Shown here one piece after another: positions 46,825 through 55,481 of a DNA stretch of 64,000 nt. This stretch comes from Arthrobacter crystallopoietes (GTDB taxonomy: Bacteria; Actinomycetota; Actinomycetes; Actinomycetales; Micrococcaceae). Numbering within the stretch: position 1 is the stretch's first letter; each line of letters opens with the position of its first letter. The position numbers and the translations under genes are program-made. The DNA is taken from the NCBI RefSeq assembly GCF_002849715.1, contig NZ_CP018863.1, positions 4,526,001 to 4,590,000 of the forward strand. Direction: 5' to 3'. A model generated the notes under the pieces. That model did no database searches. It worked only from the letters and a program-made list of their open reading frames with translations, and was not told the DNA's origin.

Positions 46825-47826
46825 ATGGCAGATCCGGACCGCCCATATCGCCTGGGGTGTGAGCACTTAGGTGAGCTGCTTCGCGGACCGCAGATCGGCC
46901 ATAAAATGATCCGGGACTTATACGCGTTCCCGAGCCGTTCGCAGAAGCGAAAGCCTAATCGAGCGCACTTCAGCGACCAGTCGTGGGAGAACACAGCGTG
47001 GGCGTATCGGGACGAGGACCATGCCCAGCACTCGGACGCTTATCTTCTGGTGCAGCGCGACACGGCGCTGAGGAATTTTGACCTGTCCATGCGGTATTTC
47101 GAGTCCTTGGACGCGGACGAGCTCGAGACTGCGTTGGAGCATGTTCTCGCGAAGGGGCGGACGTTCAAGCCCGTCGAGTCGCTGCCCGATTGGGACGATG
47201 TTGAGGGTGCGTACGTCATGGTCTTCGACGAGTACAAGCAGTTCTACATCGGGCAGTCGCGGAATGTCCGCAAGCGGATCAAGCAGCACTGGGGCGGCCG
47301 CAAGTCTTTCGACCGGTTGATCTATGGCAGGAGCATGTACACCTCGATCTTCCCCGTGGACGAGCTGCGCGCCCTGGACAACACTAGGATTTACGCTGCC
47401 CGCAGCAGCAACCCGTACGCCCCTGAAGAGCGCGCAGAGAAGGCTGCAGACCAGCGCTTTTGCCTGAACCGGATGACAGGCGGCGAGGCTACCCCGTTGG
47501 CGCTGATGCTTAGGGACATCAACCCGCGCGGCCGTGGGCACGGAGTGGTCGCGGTGCCTTTGTCCTTTGGGGAATATCAACGGGAGCGGGAGGGCTTGGC
47601 AAACAAGATTGCCCAGACACCGCCACCGCACAGGTCCACGTTGATAGCGGAACTTGCCGGCATGGACATGACGATCTATTCCATGAAACCTGAGACCGGT
47701 GCGCCGTTCATGTGGTCAAGGCGAGACGGCATCGCCAGTGCGGTTCCCCGGGGCGAGCTGAGCGTGGAGGAGTTCACATCGTTCCTGGAATTGATGGGAG
47801 AGAAAGTTATCTGGCCTAAAAACTGA
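46825..47826 (+). CDS. GIY-YIG nuclease-domain protein
   Basis: This 333-residue soluble protein has a GIY-YIG-like domain near 128-200: AYVMVFDEYKQFYIG provides the GIY/YIG strands and SRNVRKRIKQHW the conserved Arg helix. The N-terminal 125 residues are helical and contain DQSWENTAWAYRDEDHA; the C-terminal part is unassigned. The ATG at 46825 is the most likely start; an upstream in-frame extension is poor. GIY-YIG enzymes nick DNA in repair, mobile elements and restriction; the specific role here is unknown. Confidence 0.8.
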   Translation: MADPDRPYRLGCEHLGELLRGPQIGHKMIRDLYAFPSRSQKRKPNRAHFSDQSWENTAWAYRDEDHAQHSDAYLLVQRDTALRNFDLSMRYFESLDADELETALEHVLAKGRTFKPVESLPDWDDVEGAYVMVFDEYKQFYIGQSRNVRKRIKQHWGGRKSFDRLIYGRSMYTSIFPVDELRALDNTRIYAARSSNPYAPEERAEKAADQRFCLNRMTGGEATPLALMLRDINPRGRGHGVVAVPLSFGEYQREREGLANKIAQTPPPHRSTLIAELAGMDMTIYSMKPETGAPFMWSRRDGIASAVPRGELSVEEFTSFLELMGEKVIWPKN

Positions 47827-48217
47827 CCCAGCCTCCCGAGGTCGTTGCGTTCAATGAGGAAGCGTGCTGCCGGGCTTCTCCCCTATTGTCTGCCGCAACC
47901 GTTGCCCCTACGTGAGGTCAACGACAGGAGTTCAACATGGGATTCGCCATCGTCATGCTCGTCCTCGTAGTGGCCGCCATAGTATAGCTGGTGCTGTCGA
48001 CTCGTGCCGATCGCAGGCCGGCCGCGCACGTCCAACTGTGGCAACGCTCCGACTGGTCGTCCCCTGGTGCCTACACCATGGGCCCGTTAGGCGGGCATAT
48101 CGATTCAAGCGGCAGCGCCGGCGGTGACTCTGGCGGGGCGGCGGCGTGTAGCATGCTCTCCGCGACCGGATGTAAATCAGTAGCTCCGGCCTGTGCGTTT
48201 ACGGCATAGTGGCTCCC
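47827..48217. other. Intergenic stretch
   Basis: In these ~390 bases the only notable frame is a 16-codon hydrophobic one (47938-47988). I see no assignable gene. Confidence 0.4.
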
Positions 48218-48376
48218 ATGGAATCATCCTCCACCGCGATCTTCGCAATCTCCTTGGGCGGCGTGTTCGCGGCCGTCGCAGTCTCCGTGCTCGTCGTTGC
48301 CAAGCGTAAGAAGGCAGCTACCGACAAACAGCTGGGCACCGGCCGCATTCAGCGCGACGGCGCGACCGACGGCTAG
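48218..48376 (+). CDS. Very small single-pass membrane protein
   Basis: This 52-residue frame has one transmembrane helix (TAIFAISLGGVFAAVAVSVLVV), a basic KRKK boundary and a polar tail. Composition and the CATAGTGG promoter-like element directly upstream support a real, possibly leaderless gene. Function unknown. Confidence 0.5.
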   Translation: MESSSTAIFAISLGGVFAAVAVSVLVVAKRKKAATDKQLGTGRIQRDGATDG

Positions 48377-48601
48377 CTCGTACTCGGATTCCGGCGCTAC
48401 TTCCTCCGGCTTTAGACGGCGGTGGCGGAGGGCGACTAAGAGCCGTTGGCAGCTTTACCCGCCCTCTGTCGATAACAGACGACCGGACAGTGCCGATTCG
48501 GTAAGCGCGCGAGCAGACCCATGAGATCACCGCTGTACTGCGCCCCGCGTCATTTTAGTGAGCATTTAGAGTTCTGCTATGGCTCGGCGCGCTGGGCGTT
48601 G
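48377..48601. other. Upstream region of the iron transporter operon
   Basis: This region contains no assignable gene and leads into the iron box and start of the fbp-type operon. Confidence 0.4.
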
Positions 48602-48620
48602 TATGGTGAGGCTCGCCTAT
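48602..48620. promoter_or_regulatory. Probable IdeR/DtxR iron box
   Basis: TATGGTGAGGCTCGCCTAT matches 13 of 19 positions of the iron-box consensus as I recall it (TTAGGTTAGGCTAACCTAA). It lies 49-67 bases before the iron-binding lipoprotein start. Confidence 0.6.
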
Positions 48621-48668
48621 CTTTCGGCTCGAAGCCGCCCTTTCTTTAGCCCTGAGGAGAACCTTTTG

Positions 48669-49697
48669 ATGCGTCGTCGTTCCCTGCTTGGAACCACCGG
48701 ATTTCTGGCCGTCGTGATGACCGGCGTCTCCGGCTGCGGAGTGCCCGGGGTCGGGGCGGAATCTGCCGACCTGCAGGTCTACACTGCCCGGCATTATGAC
48801 CTTGAAGCGGCCTTCAGCGAGTTCACGAACCAGACCGGCATCACGGTGGAGTTCATCAGCGGGGGTGATGCGGAACTGCTGGAGCGGCTCAAGGCCGAGG
48901 GTGAGGATACGCCGGCTGATCTTTTCATGACCGTTGATGCCGGAAACCTCTGGAACGCGGCGCGGCAGGGTGAACTTGCGGCTCTGGAATCCGAGACGCT
49001 GGATCAAGCGGTCCCGGAGGACCTCCGTGACCCCGAGGGGTCCTGGTACGGCCTTGCGATGCGTGCGCGCACCGTCGCCTACAATCCCGACGCTGTCGAC
49101 CCGGAGGAATTCGATGCGAAGGATACCTATGCCGGGCTGGCAGACCCGAAGTGGAAGGGCCGTCTGTGCATGCGCGACGCGACCTCGGCCTACACCCAGT
49201 CCCTCGTGGCGAGCCTGATCGATCTGCACGGCCGGGACCGGGCGCTGGAGATCGTCCGTGGCTGGGTTTCCAACGATGTGCAGATCATGAGCAACGATGT
49301 CCTGCTGCTGGAGGCCATCGACGCCGGCCAGTGCGATGCAGGCATCAGCAACCACTACTATGTGGCCCGCGAACAGGCCGAAAACCCCGACCTGAACGTC
49401 AGCCTGCACTGGGCCAGCCAGGAGGGTGCGGGCACCCACGTGAATATTTCCGGTGCCGGCGTCGTCGAGGGCTCGGACAACCCGGAGCAGGCCAGGCAAC
49501 TGCTCGAGTGGATCGCGTCCGAAGGGCAGAACGCCTTTGTCGATGCGAGCTACGAGTTCCCGGTGAACCCGGATGCGGAACCGGAGCCGCGGATCGCGGA
49601 ATTCGGCGAGTTCAAGCGCATGCCGTTGAACGCAGAAGCCTACGGTGACCTCAACGCGGAGGCGATCGACCTGCTCGCCGAGGCCGGCTACGAGTGA
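48669..49697 (+). CDS. Ferric iron-binding lipoprotein of an Fbp-type ABC transporter
   Basis: This 342-residue extracytoplasmic solute-binding protein has a signal sequence ending in the lipobox VSGC. The family sequence VYTARHYDLEAAFSEFTNQTGI opens the mature part, and further features include GDAELLERL, GISNHYYVAREQ and FPVNPD. The Tyr residues in the HYY segment are typical ferric-iron ligands. The ATG at 48669 follows GAGGAG. Its stop overlaps the permease start by four bases. An IdeR-like box upstream suggests induction under iron limitation. Confidence 0.93.
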   Translation: MRRRSLLGTTGFLAVVMTGVSGCGVPGVGAESADLQVYTARHYDLEAAFSEFTNQTGITVEFISGGDAELLERLKAEGEDTPADLFMTVDAGNLWNAARQGELAALESETLDQAVPEDLRDPEGSWYGLAMRARTVAYNPDAVDPEEFDAKDTYAGLADPKWKGRLCMRDATSAYTQSLVASLIDLHGRDRALEIVRGWVSNDVQIMSNDVLLLEAIDAGQCDAGISNHYYVAREQAENPDLNVSLHWASQEGAGTHVNISGAGVVEGSDNPEQARQLLEWIASEGQNAFVDASYEFPVNPDAEPEPRIAEFGEFKRMPLNAEAYGDLNAEAIDLLAEAGYE

Positions 49698-51406
49698 GCG
49701 AAGCCCCCGTCCTCACGGAGCCGGGGAAAGCCCCGCCGTCACGGCGGAGGCCCCGCGGTAAACACGGCTTCCGCAAGTTCGGCGCAGGGCGCCCGCTCTG
49801 GTCGTTCATGGTTTTCGTGGCGGCCGCAGCCGTCGCCGCACCCGTGGTGGCCGTGGCAGTCGACGGGCTCACCGGGCTCACCGGCGCCGATCTGCCGCGC
49901 GGCCTCGGTGGCATGCTGCTGACCACGCTGGGACTGATGCTTGGCGTCGGTACCGGAACCCTTGTGGTGGGCGGCGGGCTGGCTTGGTTGGTGACCGCCT
50001 ACCGCTTCCCGTTGCGGAACGTGCTGGTGTGGCTGCTCGTGCTTCCGCTGGCCATGCCCGCGTACATCCTTGGTTTCATTTTTCTCTCCGTCTTCGATGT
50101 GGCCGGCCCGGTGCAGGCCGTGCTGCGCGCAGTCCTGGGTGCCGAGGCGGGGATTGCGCAGGTCCGCTCGCTGCCCGGCGCCGTCTTTGTGATGACCCTG
50201 ACGCTCTACCCGTACGTCTATCTGCTGGCACGTAACGCCCTGCTGGAGCAGGCGCCGGGACCGTACGACGCCGCCCGCACGCTTGGCGCGGGACGGGCCC
50301 GTGCACTGTGGACGGTGCTGCTGCCGCTGGCGCGCCCGTCCCTGGCCGCCGGGCTGGCGCTGGTGATGATGGAAACCCTCACCGATTTCGCCACCGTGCA
50401 GTACTTCAACGTGAAAACTATCTCGGTAGGGGTTTACCTGGTCTGGAAAGGCAGTTTCGACTTCCAGCTGGCCAGCCAGCTCTCCGTGCTGGTCCTGCTG
50501 TTCGCCGTGGCGGTGCTGGCCGGGGAACGGCTGATGCGCGGCCGGGCACGGTTCCACCAGCGCGGCGGCCGCGGGCAGGGCCTGGAAACCGTGCGGCTCA
50601 AAGGATGGCAGGGGTGGGCCGCCACCGGTGCCTGCCTGGGCGTGCTTGGCGCCGGATTCCTGCTCCCGGCCCTTCAGCTGCTGTGGTGGGCTGTCGGGGA
50701 GCTCGCGGCCGGGCCGGTCCCGCTGCGTGCCGAACAGTTCGCCGATTACCTGGCCAACAGCGTGGTCCTGGCCGTGATGGTCGCCCTGGCATGTGCGCTG
50801 GTTGCCGTGGTGATAGGGCACAGCCTCCGGCTCGGCGGCGGCGCCCTGGTGCGCGGCGCCGCGCAGCTGACCACGTTCGGCTACGCGGTCCCCGGCGCCG
50901 TGGTCGGCATCGGCGTGCTCCTGGCCTTCACCGTCCTGGATGACCTGCTGGAGGCCGTCGGCGTGGCCGGCGGCACCGGCCTGCTGGTCACAGGTTCCGT
51001 ACTGGGCATCCTGTACTCCTACACGGTGCATTTCCTGGCCCCCGCCTACCAAGCCGTGGACGCCAGCTTCGCTAAAGTTCCGCCGTCGATCACCCGCTCC
51101 GCGCTCAGCCTCGGCGCCGGGCCGGCCCGCGTCCTGGCCCGGGTACACCTGCCGCTGGTACGGCCCGGCGTCGCCGTCGCACTGGTGCTGGTGTCCATCG
51201 ACGCCGTCAAAGAACTGCCCCTCGTGCTGCTGCTGCGCCCGTTCGGATTCAGCACCCTGTCCGTCTGGACCTACGAACTGGCCCGGGAAAACTTTTGGGA
51301 AAAGGCCGCATTGCCGGCCCTGGTGATAGTTTCCCTCGCGGTGGTTCCGGTGTTCTTTCTGTTCCGCCAGGTACGCCTGACCGAAAACCGCCGGAAGGAG
51401 CACTGA
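49694..51406 (+). CDS. Ferric iron ABC transporter permease (fused two-domain)
   Basis: This 570-residue permease has about 12 helices in two homologous halves. Each half carries an ATPase-contact EAA loop: EQAPGPYDAARTLGAGRARA (about 187-206) and SFAKVPPSITRSALSLGAG (about 457-475). It is the FbpB-type duplicated permease. GTG at 49694 overlaps the binding-protein stop, and the end overlaps the ATPase start. With its neighbours it imports Fe(III). Confidence 0.94.
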   Translation: MSEAPVLTEPGKAPPSRRRPRGKHGFRKFGAGRPLWSFMVFVAAAAVAAPVVAVAVDGLTGLTGADLPRGLGGMLLTTLGLMLGVGTGTLVVGGGLAWLVTAYRFPLRNVLVWLLVLPLAMPAYILGFIFLSVFDVAGPVQAVLRAVLGAEAGIAQVRSLPGAVFVMTLTLYPYVYLLARNALLEQAPGPYDAARTLGAGRARALWTVLLPLARPSLAAGLALVMMETLTDFATVQYFNVKTISVGVYLVWKGSFDFQLASQLSVLVLLFAVAVLAGERLMRGRARFHQRGGRGQGLETVRLKGWQGWAATGACLGVLGAGFLLPALQLLWWAVGELAAGPVPLRAEQFADYLANSVVLAVMVALACALVAVVIGHSLRLGGGALVRGAAQLTTFGYAVPGAVVGIGVLLAFTVLDDLLEAVGVAGGTGLLVTGSVLGILYSYTVHFLAPAYQAVDASFAKVPPSITRSALSLGAGPARVLARVHLPLVRPGVAVALVLVSIDAVKELPLVLLLRPFGFSTLSVWTYELARENFWEKAALPALVIVSLAVVPVFFLFRQVRLTENRRKEH

Positions 51407-52578
51407 TGAACATGGGATCCGCACTCGGCTTCCTCACCCGCAGAACCGCCGCGAACGATCAGAGCACTCCTGCCCTCGTACTTGAAGGGGCAGCCAAGCA
51501 TTACGGCACAACACCTGCTATCGACTCCTTGTACCTGACCGCCGCGCCCGGGGAACTGATCACCATGATCGGGCCCTCGGGTTGCGGCAAGTCCACCGCG
51601 CTGCGGCTCATCGCCGGGCTGGAGCGCCCGGACGCGGGCTCGGTCCGGATCGCCGGCGAAGTGGTAGCCGGCCGCACCCGTTTCCAGCCGCCGGAACGGC
51701 GCCGCGTCGGCCTGGTGTTTCAGGACCACGCCCTGTTCCCGCACCTGACCGTGGCGCAGAACGTCGCATTCGGCCTCCACCGCAGTCCCCGTTCCGGCCG
51801 CAGGGCCCGGGTGTCCGAAGTCCTTGAACTCGTGCGCCTGCCCCATCTCGCCGGCCGGTACCCGCACGAACTCTCCGGCGGCGAAGCCCAGCGTGTGGCC
51901 CTCGCCCGGGCCCTGGCACCCCAACCGGCGGTCGTGCTCCTCGACGAACCCTTCTCCAGCCTGGACGAAAGCCTGCGCGCGCAGGTCCGGGCCGATACCG
52001 TCGCCGTGCTGCGCGAGACCGGCACCACCGGAATCCTCGTGACCCATGACCAGACCGAGGCGCTCTCAGTGGGCGACCGCGTGATCGTCATGCGCAACGG
52101 GCGGATGGAGCAGGTCGACACCCCGGAGCGCGTGTTCGAACAGCCGGCCACACGTTTCGTCGCCTCCTTCATGGGGGACGCGGATTTCCTGCCGGCCCAT
52201 GTGCACAACGCCGTGCTGACATGCGAGATAGGGGCGGTTTCCACGCTTCCCGGGTGGGCCGGCGCCGATGTGGACGTGGATGTGGTGCTGCGGCCCCACG
52301 AAGTGGCGCTGGCGGCGGACCCGGCGTCCGCCGCCAGGGTCGTGGCGGTCGAGTACCACGGGCCCTTTGTGCTACATACCGTGCGCCTTGCCTCCGGTCG
52401 GACCGTGCGGTCCTGGCAGCCGCATACCGTGCGCCACCCCGTAGGAACGGCCGTCGCGGTGACGGTGGCCCCGGACACAGAACCCACACTGCTTGCTGGC
52501 GACACGGCCATCACGTCGCCGCCGGCAACCGGCTCCCGGGTGAAGCGAAAGGGTACATCGGCCACTGTCCCGCAATAA
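51406..52578 (+). CDS. Ferric iron ABC transporter ATPase
   Basis: This 390-residue ATPase has Walker A GPSGCGKST (56-64), a Q-loop (VFQDHAL), signature LSGGEAQRV (about 156-164), Walker B VVLLDEPFS (about 176-184) and the switch His (LVTHDQTEA). A C-terminal regulatory domain of about 150 residues, as in FbpC/TOBE proteins, follows. The ATG at 51406 overlaps the permease stop by one base and has GGAAGGAG upstream. It completes the three-gene iron import operon. Confidence 0.95.
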   Translation: MNMGSALGFLTRRTAANDQSTPALVLEGAAKHYGTTPAIDSLYLTAAPGELITMIGPSGCGKSTALRLIAGLERPDAGSVRIAGEVVAGRTRFQPPERRRVGLVFQDHALFPHLTVAQNVAFGLHRSPRSGRRARVSEVLELVRLPHLAGRYPHELSGGEAQRVALARALAPQPAVVLLDEPFSSLDESLRAQVRADTVAVLRETGTTGILVTHDQTEALSVGDRVIVMRNGRMEQVDTPERVFEQPATRFVASFMGDADFLPAHVHNAVLTCEIGAVSTLPGWAGADVDVDVVLRPHEVALAADPASAARVVAVEYHGPFVLHTVRLASGRTVRSWQPHTVRHPVGTAVAVTVAPDTEPTLLAGDTAITSPPATGSRVKRKGTSATVPQ

Positions 52579-52595
52579 ACCCGTAATGAACGAGG

Positions 52596-52614
52596 TTAGG
52601 TAAGGCTTGGCTAA
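52596..52614. promoter_or_regulatory. IdeR/DtxR iron box
   Basis: TTAGGTAAGGCTTGGCTAA matches 15 of 19 positions of the iron-box consensus as I recall it (TTAGGTTAGGCTAACCTAA). It lies 13-31 bases before the NRPS-like gene start. Confidence 0.78.
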
Positions 52615-52626
52615 TATGCTTTCCCG

Positions 52627-55191
52627 GTGACCATACAGCTGGACCTTGCCCGCGCCCCCTTCGCTGCCGATCTGGCGCGCCACGGAGACCGCCCGGCCGT
52701 CCTCATGGCGGACCAGGTGCTGACCTACCGGGAGCTGGCCGAGCGCGTCAACGATGTCGCGCAGCGGCTGGGGCCGGTGCGGCGGCTGGCCGTGCTGGCG
52801 GCGGCCAATGACGTGGATTCGCTCGTCGCGTACCTGGCGGCGCTCTCGGGCGGCCACCCGCTCATCCTCGTGCCAGCCGACAAGCCTGCCGCCCTCGAAT
52901 CGATCCTGGCCGGCTATGACCCGGACGTCGTCATGCGCCCGGGCAACGGGCAGCCGCTGCTGGAAGTGCGGCGTGAGGGGACGGCCCATGCGCTGCATCC
53001 CGAACTGGCCCTGCTGCTGAGCACGTCCGGCTCCACCGGTTCGCCCAAGCTGGTGCGCCTCTCCCGGGAAAACCTCCAGTCCAACGCCGAGTCGATCGCC
53101 GGGTATCTGGACATCCGGGCCAGCGACCGCGCGGCCACGACGCTGCCGATGTCCTACTGCTACGGCCTCTCGGTCATCAACAGCCACCTGCTGCGCGGCG
53201 CCGGGCTGGTGCTCACGGACCTGTCCGTGGTGGACCCCTGCTTCTGGGGCCTGTTCCGGCAGCAAAGCACGACAACGTTCGCGGCCGTTCCGTACACCTT
53301 CGAGCTGCTCGACCGGGTCGGGTTCTCACAGATGGACCTTCCGGGCCTACGGTACGTGACCCAGGCCGGCGGCCGGCTCGATCCGGCAACCGCGCAACGG
53401 TACCGCGGGCTGGGCCAGCGCGGCGGCTGGGACCTGTTCGTGATGTACGGGCAGACCGAGGCCACCGCCCGCATGGCGTATTTGCCGCCGCAGCTCGCGG
53501 CCGAAAACCCGGGCACCATCGGCATTCCTGTGCCGGGCGGGGCCTTCCGCATCGATCCGGTGCCGGGGCTGGAGGACGGCGAACTCGTCTACACCGGCCC
53601 GAATGTCATGCTGGGCTACGCCGAATGCCCGGGAGACCTCGCGGCAGGCCGCACCATCGACGAGCTGCGCACCGGGGACCTCGCCCGCAGACACCCGTCC
53701 GGCGTCTACGAGGTCGTGGGCCGGCGCAGCCGGTTCGTGAAGATCGTCGGCCTGCGCATCGACCTCGGCCAGGTGGAGAAGATCCTCGCCGAACTCGGGG
53801 TCCCGGCAGCCGGCGCCGGATCCGACCGGGGCCTCGTGGTCGCGGTCGAGGGCGACCACGACACCTCCCTGCTGGGCAAAATACTCGCCCAGCGGCTCGG
53901 ACTCCCGCGCGGTGCGGTGGAACTGCACGCCGTCACCGGCTTCCCCCGGCTGGCCAACGGGAAGGTGGACTACCAGGGCGTGCTGGCCCTCGCCCGGCCG
54001 GAACCGGCACCTGACGCTGAACCCGCGGCGTCCCAGCACGTCCCGGCCGGGCCGGCGGACGTCCGGACGATCTTCGCCGACGCGCTGGAGTGCGACGACG
54101 TCAAGGACATGGACACGTTCGTCTCGCTCGGCGGTGACTCCCTGTCCTATGTGGCCGCCTCGATCCGGCTGGAAAAGGCGCTCGGCCAACTGCCGCCGGA
54201 CTGGCATCTCCTAACCGTCGGGGACCTGGCCCGGCGCGGCCGGCCGGCGCGGCGGCGGTTCTTCGCACCGCTGGAGACCGGCGTCCTGCTCAGGGCCGCA
54301 GGGATCGTCCTGATCATCGGCACCCATGCACAGCTGCTGCACTGGCCGGGCATGGCCCATGTGCTCTTCGCCGTGGCCGGCTACAACTTCGCCCGCTTCC
54401 AGCTCGGCGGTGACCGGGTCCCGAGGCTAAGGCGCCAGCTGCGCAGCCTCGGGCGGATCATCGTGCCGAGCGTGGCGTTCATCGCCGTTGCCTACCTGCT
54501 CACCGACAGGTACGGCCCGGAGAACATCGTGCTGCTCAACTCCTTCGTGGGGCCGGAGACCTGGACCACCCGCTGGGACTTCTGGTTCATCGAGATGCTG
54601 GTCTACGTGCTGATCTCCGTGGCTGGGCTGCTCGCCATACCCTGGGCGGCCCGGGCCGAGCGCCGCTTCCCCTTCGCTTTTCCGCTGGCCCTGGCGGCGG
54701 TCGGGCTGCTGACCCGCTTCGAGATCCTCATCCTGCCGGCGCCGAATCCCGCACCTGTGCTGTGGCTCTTCGCCCTCGGCTGGGCCGTGGCGCGGACGCG
54801 GACCCTGCGTCAGCGGATCCTGGTGTCAGCCATCGCCGCGTCAACCGTGCCCGGGTTCTTCGATAACCCCTACCGCGATGCAACTATCCTGGCCGGCATT
54901 CTCCTGCTGACCTGGCTACCGGCCGTACCCGTTCCGAACGGCTGCCACCGCCTGCTCGGTGTCCTCGCCGCCTCCTCCCTGTACGCCTACCTGGCCCACT
55001 GGCTCGTCTACCCCGGTCTGGCACCCTTCAGTCCCGCGCTGGCAGTGGCGGCCTCGCTGGCCGCCGGAGTGGTTTACTGGTCGCTGTCCATGCGGGTGAT
55101 GGGCGCTGTAGGCCGCTGGATGATGAAAATGCAGGCCGGCCACCGGGTTTCTCCCGATTCTGCGGCTATCCGCACTCCAGGCCACCGATAA
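52627..55191 (+). CDS. Adenylation-carrier-membrane acyltransferase fusion (NRPS-like)
   Basis: This 854-residue protein is made of an AMP-binding adenylation domain (TSGSTGSPK about 133-141, MYGQTEATAR about 275, YEVVGRRSRFVKIVGLRI about 361-378, LANGKVDY about 442), a carrier domain (SLGGDSLSY about 499-507, with the phosphopantetheine Ser), and a C-terminal multi-helix membrane domain (about 560-835) resembling acyltransferase-3 proteins (WFIEMLVYVL). It should load an acyl or amino-acyl group and hand it across the membrane. GTG at 52627 is directly behind an iron box, so it is probably expressed with the iron transporter. A link to siderophore tailoring or surface modification is inference. 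Confidence 0.9.
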   Translation: MTIQLDLARAPFAADLARHGDRPAVLMADQVLTYRELAERVNDVAQRLGPVRRLAVLAAANDVDSLVAYLAALSGGHPLILVPADKPAALESILAGYDPDVVMRPGNGQPLLEVRREGTAHALHPELALLLSTSGSTGSPKLVRLSRENLQSNAESIAGYLDIRASDRAATTLPMSYCYGLSVINSHLLRGAGLVLTDLSVVDPCFWGLFRQQSTTTFAAVPYTFELLDRVGFSQMDLPGLRYVTQAGGRLDPATAQRYRGLGQRGGWDLFVMYGQTEATARMAYLPPQLAAENPGTIGIPVPGGAFRIDPVPGLEDGELVYTGPNVMLGYAECPGDLAAGRTIDELRTGDLARRHPSGVYEVVGRRSRFVKIVGLRIDLGQVEKILAELGVPAAGAGSDRGLVVAVEGDHDTSLLGKILAQRLGLPRGAVELHAVTGFPRLANGKVDYQGVLALARPEPAPDAEPAASQHVPAGPADVRTIFADALECDDVKDMDTFVSLGGDSLSYVAASIRLEKALGQLPPDWHLLTVGDLARRGRPARRRFFAPLETGVLLRAAGIVLIIGTHAQLLHWPGMAHVLFAVAGYNFARFQLGGDRVPRLRRQLRSLGRIIVPSVAFIAVAYLLTDRYGPENIVLLNSFVGPETWTTRWDFWFIEMLVYVLISVAGLLAIPWAARAERRFPFAFPLALAAVGLLTRFEILILPAPNPAPVLWLFALGWAVARTRTLRQRILVSAIAASTVPGFFDNPYRDATILAGILLLTWLPAVPVPNGCHRLLGVLAASSLYAYLAHWLVYPGLAPFSPALAVAASLAAGVVYWSLSMRVMGAVGRWMMKMQAGHRVSPDSAAIRTPGHR

Positions 55192-55481
55192 GCCGGAACT
55201 TGGACCCTGCATCCCTGCTTGCTAACTGAGAATTCCGTCAACTTCATCGGCTTAGCGATCGTCAAGTGCCGTCGCTCCTCTAGTCCGCAGAAGCGAGTCC
55301 CTAGTTCTAAACTGCGGTGGACCGGCTTACGGGACGCGCTACGCGCACATGCATTGTGGCTCTTGAACAGCTTTCTGGTGCAGCTTTGCCTCTTGCTGGC
55401 CTTGCCTCTGTCCATGTTCGACATGATCTCCCGCTGCGGCACGCCTAGAAATTCCGGTACTGGAGCCAATGATTAGGAAGC
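55192..55481. other. Intergenic region, lower GC
   Basis: These ~290 bases show no assignable gene. Composition shifts to lower GC here and continues into the next gene, which suggests a transfer boundary. Confidence 0.4.

Noticed and set aside
49739..51424. Open frame of 561 codons opposite the iron permease
   Set aside because: Gln/His/Gly-rich antisense translation without domains; the permease on the plus strand has paired EAA loops.
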